Program-made: the position numbers and the translations under genes | Shown here: in pieces, positions 1 through 13,200 of the stretch | How the letters are laid out: each line of letters starts with the position of its first letter | How positions within the stretch are numbered: position 1 is the stretch's first letter | NCBI RefSeq assembly: GCF_002289565.1 | Contig: NZ_NTFY01000065.1 | Span: 59,677 to 123,676, forward strand | DNA: 64,000 nt | Direction of reading: 5' to 3' | Source of the DNA: Rhodopirellula sp. SM50 | Lineage (GTDB): Bacteria; Planctomycetota; Planctomycetia; Pirellulales; Pirellulaceae | The notes under the pieces: model-generated | Told to the model about the DNA's origin: nothing | Databases searched by the model: none | Seen by the model: the letters and a program-made list of their open reading frames with translations, nothing else

Positions 1-1248
1 TTGTAGACTTCCCAGGTGCCGGTCGTCGAAAAACCGACATCGCCGTCATCGATCGAGATTGCATCCCCCACATCACTCGCATCCCAACCGAGGATGCCGT
101 CTTGACCGTCCGGGTCGACAAACCGTGGGTCTCCCTCGTTGCTGTTGCGGTCTTGACCGATCTCCAACGAGTAATCGACCAACGAATCGAAATAGCCATA
201 ACCTTGCCAGCCCGCGATCGGCCCGCCATCGATCCCATAGAACAGGTTGTAGTCGTGGTTCAAATCGACTTGGGCGTCAGAACGGAAGTAGATCCCCCGC
301 GAACTCGCCAAAATGTTGTTCGTCAGCGTGATGTTTTGAGCCTGCCGTTGGTAAAAACCGAAGCCGTCCGGAGCATAAACCGTGTTGCCGTCGACCACAC
401 TATTGCTGGCTTGCAAAGCATAAATACTCAGATAAGAGTCGTAGATCGTATTGCCGCTGACCGTCGACCAACCACGAGGATAGACGCCGATATAGCAATC
501 GTACACGACGTTCGACCGCACCTGACTTCCGTCGGAATAAATACCGATGTAGTCGTTGGAATAGATGCGGTTCTCCTCGACCAGACTGGAGCTGTGCGAG
601 GCATGAATGCCGATCTCGTTGTCGAAGACCTCGTTGTTGCGGGCGGTCGCGCCGTCATCCAACTTGATCCCGGCAGATCCATTGGCCCTTTGGTGATGGC
701 CGCTGATCGAGTTCCCGGTCACCAGCGTTCGATAAGACGCGACGATACCATCACCCAGATTCCCCGTGACCCGGTTTCCCTCCACCAAGTTCTCCACCCA
801 AGTGGAACTGCCGCCGTAGCTGCCAATCGCCATCCCGGCGCTGTAATTCGCACCGACAACGTTGTCGCGGACCACCGCACCGTTGGTTACCAGGTAAATC
901 CCGTATCGACCGTTCTTGGAAATCTGATTGCCGACCAGCGTGATGCTTCCGCCGGCCACATAGACACCGTCCCTACCATTGTCAGAAATCACACTCTGAT
1001 GGATCTCGAAGGAGTTGTTTCGGTCGAAGTAAATCCCTTCGGAAGCGTTCCCATGGACAGACACCGACTCCAAGCGATTCGAATAGCTGCTCGACCATCC
1101 TGAATAGATTCCGCGACGCCCGCCGGTCAGCTCCAGGTTGCGCAACGTGATGTTGTCCCCGCCGGTAAACTCGATCGCATAATTCCCTGGATTGATGTTG
1201 TTTCGATCGAGTACCGCGACCTTGTCGGCGTCGGTGGGGCCTTGGATG
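1..1248 (-). repeat. Intragenic perfect repeat, copy B (continues past the left edge)
   Basis: This segment matches 2908-4155 base for base, with an offset of 2,907 bp (exactly 969 codons), so the frame is preserved. Identity stops sharply at 1248/4155, just after codons for GPTDADK when read in the gene direction from the right. Upstream of that point the two modules remain homologous but clearly diverged. Confidence 0.93.
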
Positions 1249-4200
1249 GTCACGCCGGAATCGTTCCCACTGATCGCGATATTGGTCGCCAGTTGGTAGC
1301 TGCCCGTGTCAACATAGATCGTGTCACCGGGCTCCAGGTCATAGCGATCCAGTACCGCCTTGATGCTCGAAAGCGGTTGATCCGGCCGTTTACCGCTTGC
1401 ACGGTTGTCGCCCGCGGCCGTCGTGTACTGGTTGTCCGTCAAGTCCGCGTCGTCGGCCAGATTCACATAGAAACTCGTCCCCCCGTTGCCGATCACGAAC
1501 GATTGATCCGAAAGGTCACTCGCCTGGGCCCCAAGTTCGTTTGTCACACGCAAACGGTATTCCGTATCCGCAACGACCGTATCGGGGATCGTCCAGTCCA
1601 GACTCCGCCCCAGTTGACCTTCTCCAAGCGTCGCCACCGTCGCGCCGGTCGATTCTTCCACCAGCTCCACACGAACCGGTGACTTGCTGAGACCCGCGGC
1701 GTAATGCGCCGCGATCTCGTCGGCAGACAAAGCTCGGTCGTAAAACGCCACTTCGTCAACACCGTCGGTCCATCGCTCACTGCCACTCCGGTTGGCACCC
1801 ACACGAAGCGGATAAGTACTGTCACGCAAGTCGCCATTGAGCGTGCGTCCGTGAACATACTCACCGTCGATGTACAACCGCAGCACCGAACCGTCGTAGG
1901 TCGCTGCCACGTGAATCCAGCCGCCTGAAGCAGGCAGAGTACGGTAGACATCCGAACTCGACCCGGTGTTCGACACGTAGGCGCGCAAGAGATCGCCTTG
2001 ACGATAAATGCGGTGACCACCCTTGGAAAGAATCGTATGATTCCCGGAATCCAGGTCGCCAATTTCCACCCAGGCTTCGAATGTCAGCTGATCCGAATCG
2101 AACGCCACGTTGTCGGGCACCTCGACGTAACCGCTACCGTCCAGACCGATCGCTGCGTTGTCCTCGAAAACGTCCGGCTGCTGACGAGCGACACTGCCGA
2201 CGTAGGTGCCCGGATGGTCGCCCATCACATCGGCCGCAACCGATGTATCCGATGCTTCGGACAGACGCCAGTAACCCACCGGACTGCTCGCAAGAATCGC
2301 AGCCGAGTAGTCATCCGAACGATTTCCAACGAAAGGAACGCCGTCATAACGCCAGCTCACTTCGACCGTGTTGCCGATCTCCAGTTTCTCCAGCCCGTTG
2401 GGAGAGAGGACTTGAACCACTTCCGACGGACTTGGGGTCGCTTCAGGCGTATTGCCGTAAGCCCCTAGGTTCCGGCGACCGCCGTTGGGCAGCGGTTCCT
2501 GGCCGTAGAACGATTCCAAACGCCCCGAATCGATTGCCGGAGAACCCGGGAACACGTGGAAGTTGTCGTCCGCGCCACCGTCGCCAACCATGCGCTGGAT
2601 CGTGATCGTATCGGCGATCGCATAGTACTCGGAATACTCCAGCGTCACCTCCAGCGTTCCACTGAACACTTCGACATTGGCCAGCCACTCGTCGGTGATC
2701 GTCTGGCGGCCACCAAAGCTTGAGTAGGCTAGGCTGTAGGAACCGGTGGCTGGATCACCGATCGTGTAAACGGACAACGGGCTATAACTTCCGTCGAGGT
2801 TGCGATAGTTCCGCAAAACCTTGTAGTAACCCGGTTCCAAATCGGTAAAGGTCCATGTCGCCGTGCCCGCTTCGCTGGTGCGTAATTGGTCGCCTCCGGT
2901 GTGAGCGTTGTAGACTTCCCAGGTGCCGGTCGTCGAAAAACCGACATCGCCGTCATCGATCGAGATTGCATCCCCCACATCACTCGCATCCCAACCGAGG
3001 ATGCCGTCTTGACCGTCCGGGTCGACAAACCGTGGGTCTCCCTCGTTGCTGTTGCGGTCTTGACCGATCTCCAACGAGTAATCGACCAACGAATCGAAAT
3101 AGCCATAACCTTGCCAGCCCGCGATCGGCCCGCCATCGATCCCATAGAACAGGTTGTAGTCGTGGTTCAAATCGACTTGGGCGTCAGAACGGAAGTAGAT
3201 CCCCCGCGAACTCGCCAAAATGTTGTTCGTCAGCGTGATGTTTTGAGCCTGCCGTTGGTAAAAACCGAAGCCGTCCGGAGCATAAACCGTGTTGCCGTCG
3301 ACCACACTATTGCTGGCTTGCAAAGCATAAATACTCAGATAAGAGTCGTAGATCGTATTGCCGCTGACCGTCGACCAACCACGAGGATAGACGCCGATAT
3401 AGCAATCGTACACGACGTTCGACCGCACCTGACTTCCGTCGGAATAAATACCGATGTAGTCGTTGGAATAGATGCGGTTCTCCTCGACCAGACTGGAGCT
3501 GTGCGAGGCATGAATGCCGATCTCGTTGTCGAAGACCTCGTTGTTGCGGGCGGTCGCGCCGTCATCCAACTTGATCCCGGCAGATCCATTGGCCCTTTGG
3601 TGATGGCCGCTGATCGAGTTCCCGGTCACCAGCGTTCGATAAGACGCGACGATACCATCACCCAGATTCCCCGTGACCCGGTTTCCCTCCACCAAGTTCT
3701 CCACCCAAGTGGAACTGCCGCCGTAGCTGCCAATCGCCATCCCGGCGCTGTAATTCGCACCGACAACGTTGTCGCGGACCACCGCACCGTTGGTTACCAG
3801 GTAAATCCCGTATCGACCGTTCTTGGAAATCTGATTGCCGACCAGCGTGATGCTTCCGCCGGCCACATAGACACCGTCCCTACCATTGTCAGAAATCACA
3901 CTCTGATGGATCTCGAAGGAGTTGTTTCGGTCGAAGTAAATCCCTTCGGAAGCGTTCCCATGGACAGACACCGACTCCAAGCGATTCGAATAGCTGCTCG
4001 ACCATCCTGAATAGATTCCGCGACGCCCGCCGGTCAGCTCCAGGTTGCGCAACGTGATGTTGTCCCCGCCGGTAAACTCGATCGCATAATTCCCTGGATT
4101 GATGTTGTTTCGATCGAGTACCGCGACCTTGTCGGCGTCGGTGGGGCCTTGGATGACAATTCCGGAGTCCACCGAAGAAAGTTTGAGATTGGTCGTCAAC

Positions 4201-7200
4201 GTATACTCGCCGGAATCAACGAAAATCGTGTCTCCGCTACCCAAGTCGTAGGTGTTTAATAACGCTTGGATGGTTGCCATCGGTGACGAGGGCGTCAGTC
4301 CATCGTTGGTGTCATCTCCCGCAGCCGACGTGTATTGATTGTCGCTGAAATCGACGTCACCGGAAATGTTGACGTAATAAGCACTGATCGGTTCGGTGAT
4401 TGCAAACGCGTGGTCGCTGGAATCGATCTCTTGCCCCTCGCGCACCACACGAATTCGATACTGGTCGCTCGGAGTGATGTCTGCGGGAATTGACCAGAGA
4501 AACTCTCCTGAGTTCGCGAGGTCCGTCGCCAGTACCGTCACCCCAGGGTCGTCATCACGAGTAAGTTCGATCGTCACGTTGCCCAGTTCATTGTGACTTC
4601 TCCATCGGATCGCAAACTCTCGTCCGGCGGGAATGGCTTCGCCGCCGTTGGGTCGTGTCACCAACACGTATTCGGTCGGACTCAACGAAGCATATGTCGT
4701 ATTGCCGAAGGCTCCCAGGTTGATGAAACCGCCGTTGGGAACAGGTTCACCGGTGAAGTCGGAACCCGCGTTTCCACGGTCGATTGCCGGCGATTGCTGG
4801 GTGTCCTGAACGACCGCCGCATCCACCAGGACTGGGAGCCCCGTGAGGGAGTCTAATACAGGGGTCTCGCTCCCCGTACTCCGCCCGTGCAAGCTCTGCA
4901 GATGAAAATCATCGTCCCGTCCGTCATTCGACTCGTCGACATAACCGAGTAAGCCGTCCGGTCCGGTCGGATTCACAAACAGCGGATCTTGCTCGATTGA
5001 ATTGCGGTCTTGCCCCGTCGCACTGCGCCATCGAGCCAGCGTCTCGCGGACTCCTTGCCAGTTACCGACGCGGCCTCCATCGGTCACTTCGTACAGATTA
5101 AAGTCGCTGGAGAAACCTTCTTGGCTGTTACTAGCGATGCTCAACGCCGCTCCTGAACCCACGACGACGATGTTATTTTGGAACGTCAGGTCTTTGCTGT
5201 TTGAGTAAAGCGAAACGGCATTTCCGACCGGTTGAAAGATCGTATTGTTCTTCGCCAAAGCATTGTAGCTTCGGTGAATCCGAAGGCCTCCGCCGGGATT
5301 GTCGTAGACCAAGTTGTTTTCGATCTCCAATCCACTTTGGTCAAGGTCGATGCCGTATTGATTGGAATAGACGATATTTCCAGTGATCCGACTACCGCCC
5401 AAGCCCACGATGCCGTACGTCGTGTTGTTGTAGATTCGGTTGTGCCAAAGCTCGCTACCACCAACGCCGTCGAGATAGACGCCCCGATCATTATCGGTCA
5501 CTACATTTTGTTTTCCGATGCCACCGTCACCTAGTCTCAATCCGTAGGTGCCCGTCGTGCGATGACCAGTGATCTTGTTGCCGACCACGATCACCATCCC
5601 GCCGGCGACCACTCCATTGCCGCCGTTGCCAGCGACCACGTTGCCGAGCCCCGACGACAAATCTTCGTTGCCAATCGTCGTCGTGCCTTGCAGCGTTGAT
5701 CGTATCTGGATTCCGTCCCGCGTGTTGTTCCGGAATTCAGACGCTTGAATCGTGGCGGTCTCGGCGCGGAGGGCATAGAGCCCGTAGCCGTCATTGCCTT
5801 GGACGACCAGATCGCTGAAGACGCCACTCATTTCTCGCGTCCAAATACCGTCCGATGAATTACCGCTGATAACGGAATCGGCCAGATCGCGGATATAGCT
5901 CGACGCATAGATCCCATAGCCGCGATTGTCCAACACCGTCAAATCTGTCGCCGACACAATCCCAGCAACAGTCAGACCGTTGCCATCATTGTCCCTTGCG
6001 GTCACATTTTCCAAGCTGCCGACGCCGGACCCGACAAAAATGCCATCCGCTCCGTTGTCGATCGCCACAATGTCCTCCAGTCGCGTTGCCGACGACCCGG
6101 ATTCAAAGCGCAGTCCTTCGTGCCGGTGCCCTGTCAGCAACAGATCGCTTCCGACGAAGTTGGTCGTTCCCCCGCCTGCCCAAATGCCTCGACCGGCGTC
6201 CACCAGATCGAGCCCCGAGATCGTGACAAAGTCTGCATCGTTGAGCTGAATTAGTGAGTCGAGCCGAGTCGGGTTGACGAAATCAAAGGTGGCGTCCGCT
6301 GTCTCGGCCAGCGGCCCAACCCAGGAAAACCCTTCGTCGTTCCCTTGCGAAACGCCGCCAGCGATTTCTACGGGCGTTTGCAGCAGGTAGTCGCCGGTAT
6401 CGTTGAAAAGTGTTTGCCCGGGACGTAATGCATAGGTCCGCATCACATTGGCCGGGTTCGGCTTCGGCGCGTCGGGGGTTCGTCCGGTGTTTCGGTTGTC
6501 GCCGGCGGCCGAGGTGTACTCATCGCCGAGGGACGAGTTGTCGTTGACGTAGTAGGTGGTGGTATTTTCCGGAACGGAGAAGCCTTCGCTGCTACGATCA
6601 AAAACAATCGGTGAATCGACAAGCGAAACTTGGATCCGTAAACCGTGTGTTCCGGCATCAATGTTGGCCGCCTCCGGAGACCAGGCGAACACCCCGTCAT
6701 CGACGGTCGACTCGGTGAGGGTCAACAAATGGGTGGGGCCGTCGACGTTGTCCTGCAGAAGATCGATCCGGACAAACGCGTTGTCTTCATTTCCGGTTGT
6801 GTTCCAACGAATTTCACGAATGTCACTTCGCAGCCAATCGGTGTACAAGTCCGAGCTGAGTAGTTGAATTGCCGGGACCGCCGAATACGCTTCTCGGGAA
6901 TTCGTGGGTTGAACGGCACCGATGTGACGTCGTTCGTCACGATTCTCAAGCCTCACGAAGGTGTGATCTAAAAAGGCATCGTTGGACGAACCCGTAACCG
7001 TGGTCGCCTGGAACCAATATCGAATGGATCGCGCGTCGACGTGTAGCGGGAATGAGTCGGCGATCCGCAACCAGTCTTGAGATATCGTAGTGGCGTTCAG
7101 TTGGCGAGAGGTGAGGACGTCGCCGTCCGCGTTGAGGACTTCGAGCTGGATGGCCCCTTCGTCGGGAGACGAAGCCGAGGTTCGAATGCGGCCGCCGAAT

Positions 7201-10200
7201 TTGACATCCAAGATTCCGCTATCGAGTACCGCCACATCCATTCCCTGACTCGCCAAGTCGATCACTTGCTCGGCACGGGCGACAGCCGTGTCACCGGGAG
7301 CGAAGTAGTGGTCGCCTGAAAATGCGAAGGCCGGGTCGGTGACGCTCGATGCCCCGTCATTGACGATCCAATTAGCCAGTCCCGATTCAAACCCCGGATT
7401 GATCAGCAGATTGGAAGCGTCGTCAACGAATGCGATGTCGTCGATGGGGTCGGCGGCTAACACCGGCAAGTTGCCGAAACGCTGCCCCGCAATCGGCGAG
7501 TGCAACCCAAAGTCATCGGTCGCTGCCGACACAAACTGCGGGTCAGACCACGACGGATGGATCCTGGTCGTACCGCGGGAATTCAGGTCGTACCTTGCCA
7601 GGTCAGCTTGCCAGTCCAAGAGGTCGGTAAAATCTTCCGACCAGTGAACCAGGACTCCCGAAGATCCGGCGTGGAGCAGATTGAAATCGCTGACCAAACC
7701 GGCCTGACTGACGTGGTCAAACGACAAGTTCGTTCCTGAAACGGTTGCGAAGAGGTTGCTGCGAATTTCGAGATGGCTGGAGGAATTGGTCGTTCGAACC
7801 CCGTCTCCGTCGGTCGCATAGAACGTGTTGTGGATCACACGGGTTCGGTCGGTGTTGTTGGCAACGATCGCGACATCGCTATTTCGCGCAAAGACGTTTC
7901 GAGAAATCTGCTGGTCGGAGCGGGCGATCAATCCGGTGACGTTCTGAGTGATCCGGTTGTTGAGGACGGGACCGTCGAAATCCACACCGAGTACATTCGA
8001 GTGAATCGTGTTGGCTTGATCCAGTGATGCCCCTCCCAGTTGCCCGCTTCCGGTCACGCCAACGTCGTTGTCATGAACGGATTGGAGTTGCATCCGCCCG
8101 GTTAGATCGACGCCGGTCTCGTTGTCGTAGATTACGTTGGGCAGCGTCGTCCCGGCGACGAACCCCAGGGCCGCGTCCTGGCCGTCCACCGTTGCAACGA
8201 CGCCGACGCGGTGTCCGTAGATGCGGTTGGCCTCCAAGATCGTCGGCGCCGCATAAGTCACGCCGACGTCGCTTCCGGAAATCTCGTTGTGATGGACTCG
8301 GCCCTGAAAGGATTCATTGATCACCAGAGTCTGGATCTGATTCTCGCGGATCTCGCCCGCCGCGACCGATGCGATGTGGATCGTGCCGGCTCGGTTGTGT
8401 TCGACAAGGACATCGGTCACGCCACCCGACTCGATCGAGATCGACGTCTCAATCGCGTTGTCACGAATCAAGGCCCCCGCCGCTGCACCCGACAGCGACA
8501 GTGATCGTAGATGATTGCCGGTCAGCGAGATCGATTCGCCACCCGCTACATCGAGGTCCCACAGCGATGAATCCCGGACGGTGACGCGTTGCGCGGACTC
8601 CAGCGACACCGAACCTGTCACAGACAGGCCTTGCAGCATGATATCACTCGCGTCGCGAACGATCACGTTCCCGCCGATGACGGCTTGGTTGCGATTCAGG
8701 ATCAATACGCCGGAATCATCAGAGCCCACGGTAAACCCCGGTTGATTGTGCTCAATCACGATGGCGTCTCCCGGGCCCAATGAATGGTTGGCAAGGATCT
8801 GGGCAACCGTGCCAGAGGAACTCGTCCGGTAGACCGCACCGGTGATCGGCTCGGGGCCTTGCCGCACAAAGATCGGTGACCGTCCCGATTCTCGATTCGT
8901 CCAGGAAACGATCGGACGTCCGTCAGAATCCAGTGCCATGTGATAGCCCGAAATCTGACCGCGTGAGACAACCGCGCCGCGCCCGCTCGCCTCTCCCGGA
9001 AAGGTTTCGGCGAATCGCGACCCGTTGAACGTGGTGACATCAATCGACGATTGAATGGGTGCCGATGATCGTTCCAGCGGCAACTGATCTCGCTGCCAAG
9101 TCAGGGCGAGGGCCTGGCCATCGGATGCCAACTGCGGAGTATGACCGTGATTTGGCGCGAGAGCGTTTCCATCCACGTTGACGATTTCGATCGTCTGCCA
9201 CGAAACGCCGACCAGTCGTGCCGCCGCGACTGAGCGCATGTTGGATGTGATTTGGGTCCAAGCCAGGTAGATCAATCCTTGGTGATAAACAATCGATGGT
9301 TTGCCGATTTCATCGGTCGGGATCGCCGGGCCTGCGACAATTGCCGAGCCGATCGTGTTCCAACCGGCACCGTCAAACTCGGCCGCCGTGAGTTCGATCT
9401 GCCCCGCACTCAAACTGAGCCAGCTCACGGCAACGCGGTTTCCGTCGACCGCCACGTCGAAGGAGAGAACATCGTTGGCCGATTGGCTGATTCCGCCGCC
9501 TGTGGCTGAATCGCTTCCGATCTCCTGCCATGCCCCTTGTGAAAATCCTCGCGCATAGATCTGACTGTTGCCCGAAGAGTCATCGATCCACAATGCGACA
9601 GGTCCGTCATCGGTCATGACCAGCATCGGGTCGCGTGCTTGCCCCGTTCCGCTGACCCCGCCTTCGTTGTCGGAATCGCCCAACGCCTCCCAGCCGTCGG
9701 AGGCGGTGTTGTATTGACGGAGATAGATGTCGGTGTCGCCACCGTCTGTCTGCGTCCAGGCAACCAGCGGACGGGCTTGCGAATCGATCGCAAGCGTCGG
9801 GCTTTGGCTCGCTTGGACCGATTGGTCCACCCCGCGGCCGGTCAGGCTGCCGCCAATCTCGCTCCACTGGGTTCCGTCCCATTTTGCAACGCCGATGTGA
9901 GATGAATCGGGCGCCAGCTTTGTCCAAGCGACGTATGACGCCGAATCGCCCGTGACGACGGCCGGATCGATATTCCACGAACCTTGTCCACTTAAACCAT
10001 GCGCCGAGGCGGAACCGGACAACTCGTTCCAGCGTCCGGCCACATCGGGTGCCACCGGGAGCATCGCAAGAGAGAACGATTCTGGCGCTGCAGCGCCGGG
10101 TGTCGGATCGGGCGTGGATGAGGGGGGTTGAAAATCGGCAGGGTTGGCCGATTCGCCACTGCCGTAGTCGATCGTATCGCCCGAACTTGTGCCCGGGTTG

Positions 10201-13200
10201 ATGAAGTCATCGCCACCTTCACCAAAGTGCAAGTCGTTTCCGCCTTGCCCGAAGAGCTGGTCGTTGCCTCCGGTGTTGGGGCGGTTGGGGTCGGCGAAGT
10301 CGCCGTACAGATAATCAACTGCTGAATCATCGTCGGATGCATTGATGCGGTGGCCGTAGATTCGATCATGATCGGCTCCACCTACGATGATGTCGATGCC
10401 GGCTCCGCCGAACAGCAGGTCATCGCCGGCACCACCATCGATCTGGTCGTCGTCGGCTCCACCATCAACTTCATCGTTTCCTCCGTAGGCATAGATCACG
10501 TCGCGACCGGCTTGGCCAAACAGCAGGTCGGCGCCGTCGTCCGATCCGTGTAGCACGTCGGGATCATCTCCGCCCTCCAGTCGGTCCCGATTTCCACCGC
10601 CGGCGTAAAGTACATCGCGACCTTGGCCTCCGAACAGCGAGTCCGTGCCCACACCCCCATCGAGATGGTCGTCGCCAGCTTGGCCGCTGAGCAAGTCATC
10701 ACCGCCGCGTCCGAACAATTGGTCCTGTCCCGCGCCGCCGTAGATCAAGTCGTCGCCGAGAGACGAACCGGTCAGTGTGTCGTTTCCTTCGTCGCCGAAC
10801 AGTTGATTGTTCGAACCGGCACCGGCGTGGATCTGATCGTCTCCCAAACCTCCGAGGATGAAGTCACCGTGTGATCCGCCGTGGAGCGAATCGCGACCGG
10901 CGCCTCCATCGATTCGGTCGGCGCCACCGGAGCCGAAGATCGAATCGTCGCCGGTTCCTCCGTACAGCAAGTCGCCGAAGTAAACCGCGTCGCTATGATC
11001 CGGGTCATCGCTTCCGTCAGCGGATCCATAGATTCGGTCAGCGCCTTCATCGCCGTGGACGACGTTGCCGATTCCGGCACCCGCATAGATCAGGTCGGAT
11101 CCCACCCCGCCCGTGAGCAGATCGACACCGCGGCCGCCGTCCAAGATGTCGTCACCGAGCTGTCCCGCGACGACGTCGTCGCCCGCATCTCCATAGAGGG
11201 TGTCGTCGCCCTCCTCGCCATCGACTTGATCGTTCCCCTCGCCTCCCGATGCGATGTCGTTCCCGAGCCCGCCAAACAGTGTGTCTTCACCTTGATTTCC
11301 GAACATCCAATCGTTGCCGGAATCGCCGAGAATGGTATCGTCACCGGCGCCCCCTTCGAGTCGATCGGCATCGGCGCCACCGGCAAGTCGGTCGTCACCG
11401 TCGTTGCCAAACAACTGGTCCGGGCCGCTGTCACCAAAGAGGCTGTCGGCGGAAGCATCATCTGCGGTGGTGTCGTCGCCATGACCATAGATCTGATCCG
11501 CCCCTGATCCTCCGCGAATCGTGTCGGTGCCCAATCCGCCGACGATCAGATCATTGGAGGAACCACCGGAAACGTAATCACGTCCGCTGCCGCCATGGAT
11601 CTCATCGGCACCGGATTCGCCCCAGAGAACATCATCGCCCGGGCCGCCTTCGATCAGATCATTGCCGGCACCGGCATAAACGAAATCGGGCCCTGCCTCG
11701 CCATAGATGACATCGCGATCCGTTCCGCCGAAGAACGTGTCTTCCCCGGCGCCGCCGTAAGCGGTATTGAGCCCTGAGACCAGCGAGATGGTGTCGTCGC
11801 CACCTTCGCCGAACACGTGGTCTTTGCCGCCGCCGGCAAGAATCCAATCCGTTTCATCGCCGCTGGCGGGAAGGTTCAGGTGACCATAGATCCAATCGTC
11901 GCCCGTGTGTCCCGCCAGCACGTCGCGCCCAGATCCGCCGTAAACCGTGTCGTCGCCGATGCCCGCGAAAATCTGGTCGTCCCCGGCGTCGCCCCAAAGT
12001 TCGTCATTGCCGGCCTCTCCGTAAAGGAAGTCCATCGTGGCGCCACCGGAAAGGAGGTCATTGCCCGAGCCACCCCAGATTTGGTCGAAGCCGGCGCCGC
12101 CATGGATGGTGTCTTTCCCGTTGTTTCCATGAAGTTCGTCCGCGCCGTCTTCACCTTGGATGCGATCATCGCCGTGGCTCCCACTGATCGTGTCGTTGCC
12201 CGTGCCGCCGACGATCGAATCGTCGCCGGTGCCGGCCTGGATCTTGTCATGTCCACTTCCGCCCTGGATCGTGTCATTACCCTCGCCCCCGTTGATGACA
12301 TCGTTTCCGTCGTTGCCGGATAATTGGTCTGCCAACGTGTAGCCGGTGATCGTATCGTTTCCGTCCCCACCGAAGATGGTCGCGGGAACGGCGTAAGGCC
12401 CCTTGATGACGATGGAGTCGTTGCCCGCCCCACCGTGGGCGTAAACGCCGGTGATCGGAATCGTTCCGTCGCCGATGACTTGATTGATTCCGAATGCCGA
12501 AACGATCGCGTATCCCTGTTCGAACACCTGGACTTCGAACGCCTCATTGCCATCGATCACGTTGCCGACCAGCCGCATCGCCGCCCGCGGTCCCATATTC
12601 AGGTACAGCGTGCCATCGCTGCCAATTTCGCCCAGGATCGGCGGGTCAATGACGCCCTCGCAATCGATCTGCAACTGGTCCTTGATCTGCGACGAGAGCC
12701 AGATCGTTTCGGGATGTTTGAGCAGGTGAACTTTGCCGCTTCCGAATCGGCCGAAATTGTAGAAGCCGTCGATAATCGTGTAGTCGCGGATGTGAAGATC
12801 GGCGGCGCAGGCCAATTTGCCTTCCGGGTAATCGTCGATGAAGACACGCCCGTCGCGGTCGGCATCTTTCAACCTCGCCGTCGCCTCGTAACGGAGGCCG
12901 CCGCGGACACCGATTTCGCCGGCAAGGCTCGCTTCCACCTCGACCCATTCATAAACATACTCGGTGACCTTCTTCAGGACGCCGTCGATCCACTTGTTCT
13001 TTGTTTTGGGGACTCGCTCTTGGACAAGGTTGATGAAGGGGATACCGATCTTGTGAGAGGCGATATCAAAGGTCACCTCGGCGTCGACATCCAACTTGGT
13101 TTCGTTCTTCTTCGCCGAGATGAATGGCCCTTTGACGCTGTGGAATCCCGCCGTGACATCGACAAAGAAACGCACTTCTCCGCTAGTGCGACTGGCCAGT

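Noticed and set aside
102..1103. Long plus-strand reading frame (333 codons), repeated at 2886-4010
   Set aside because: It is antisense to the giant minus-strand gene, has an unusual Val/Arg/Asp composition and is duplicated only because the underlying gene is.
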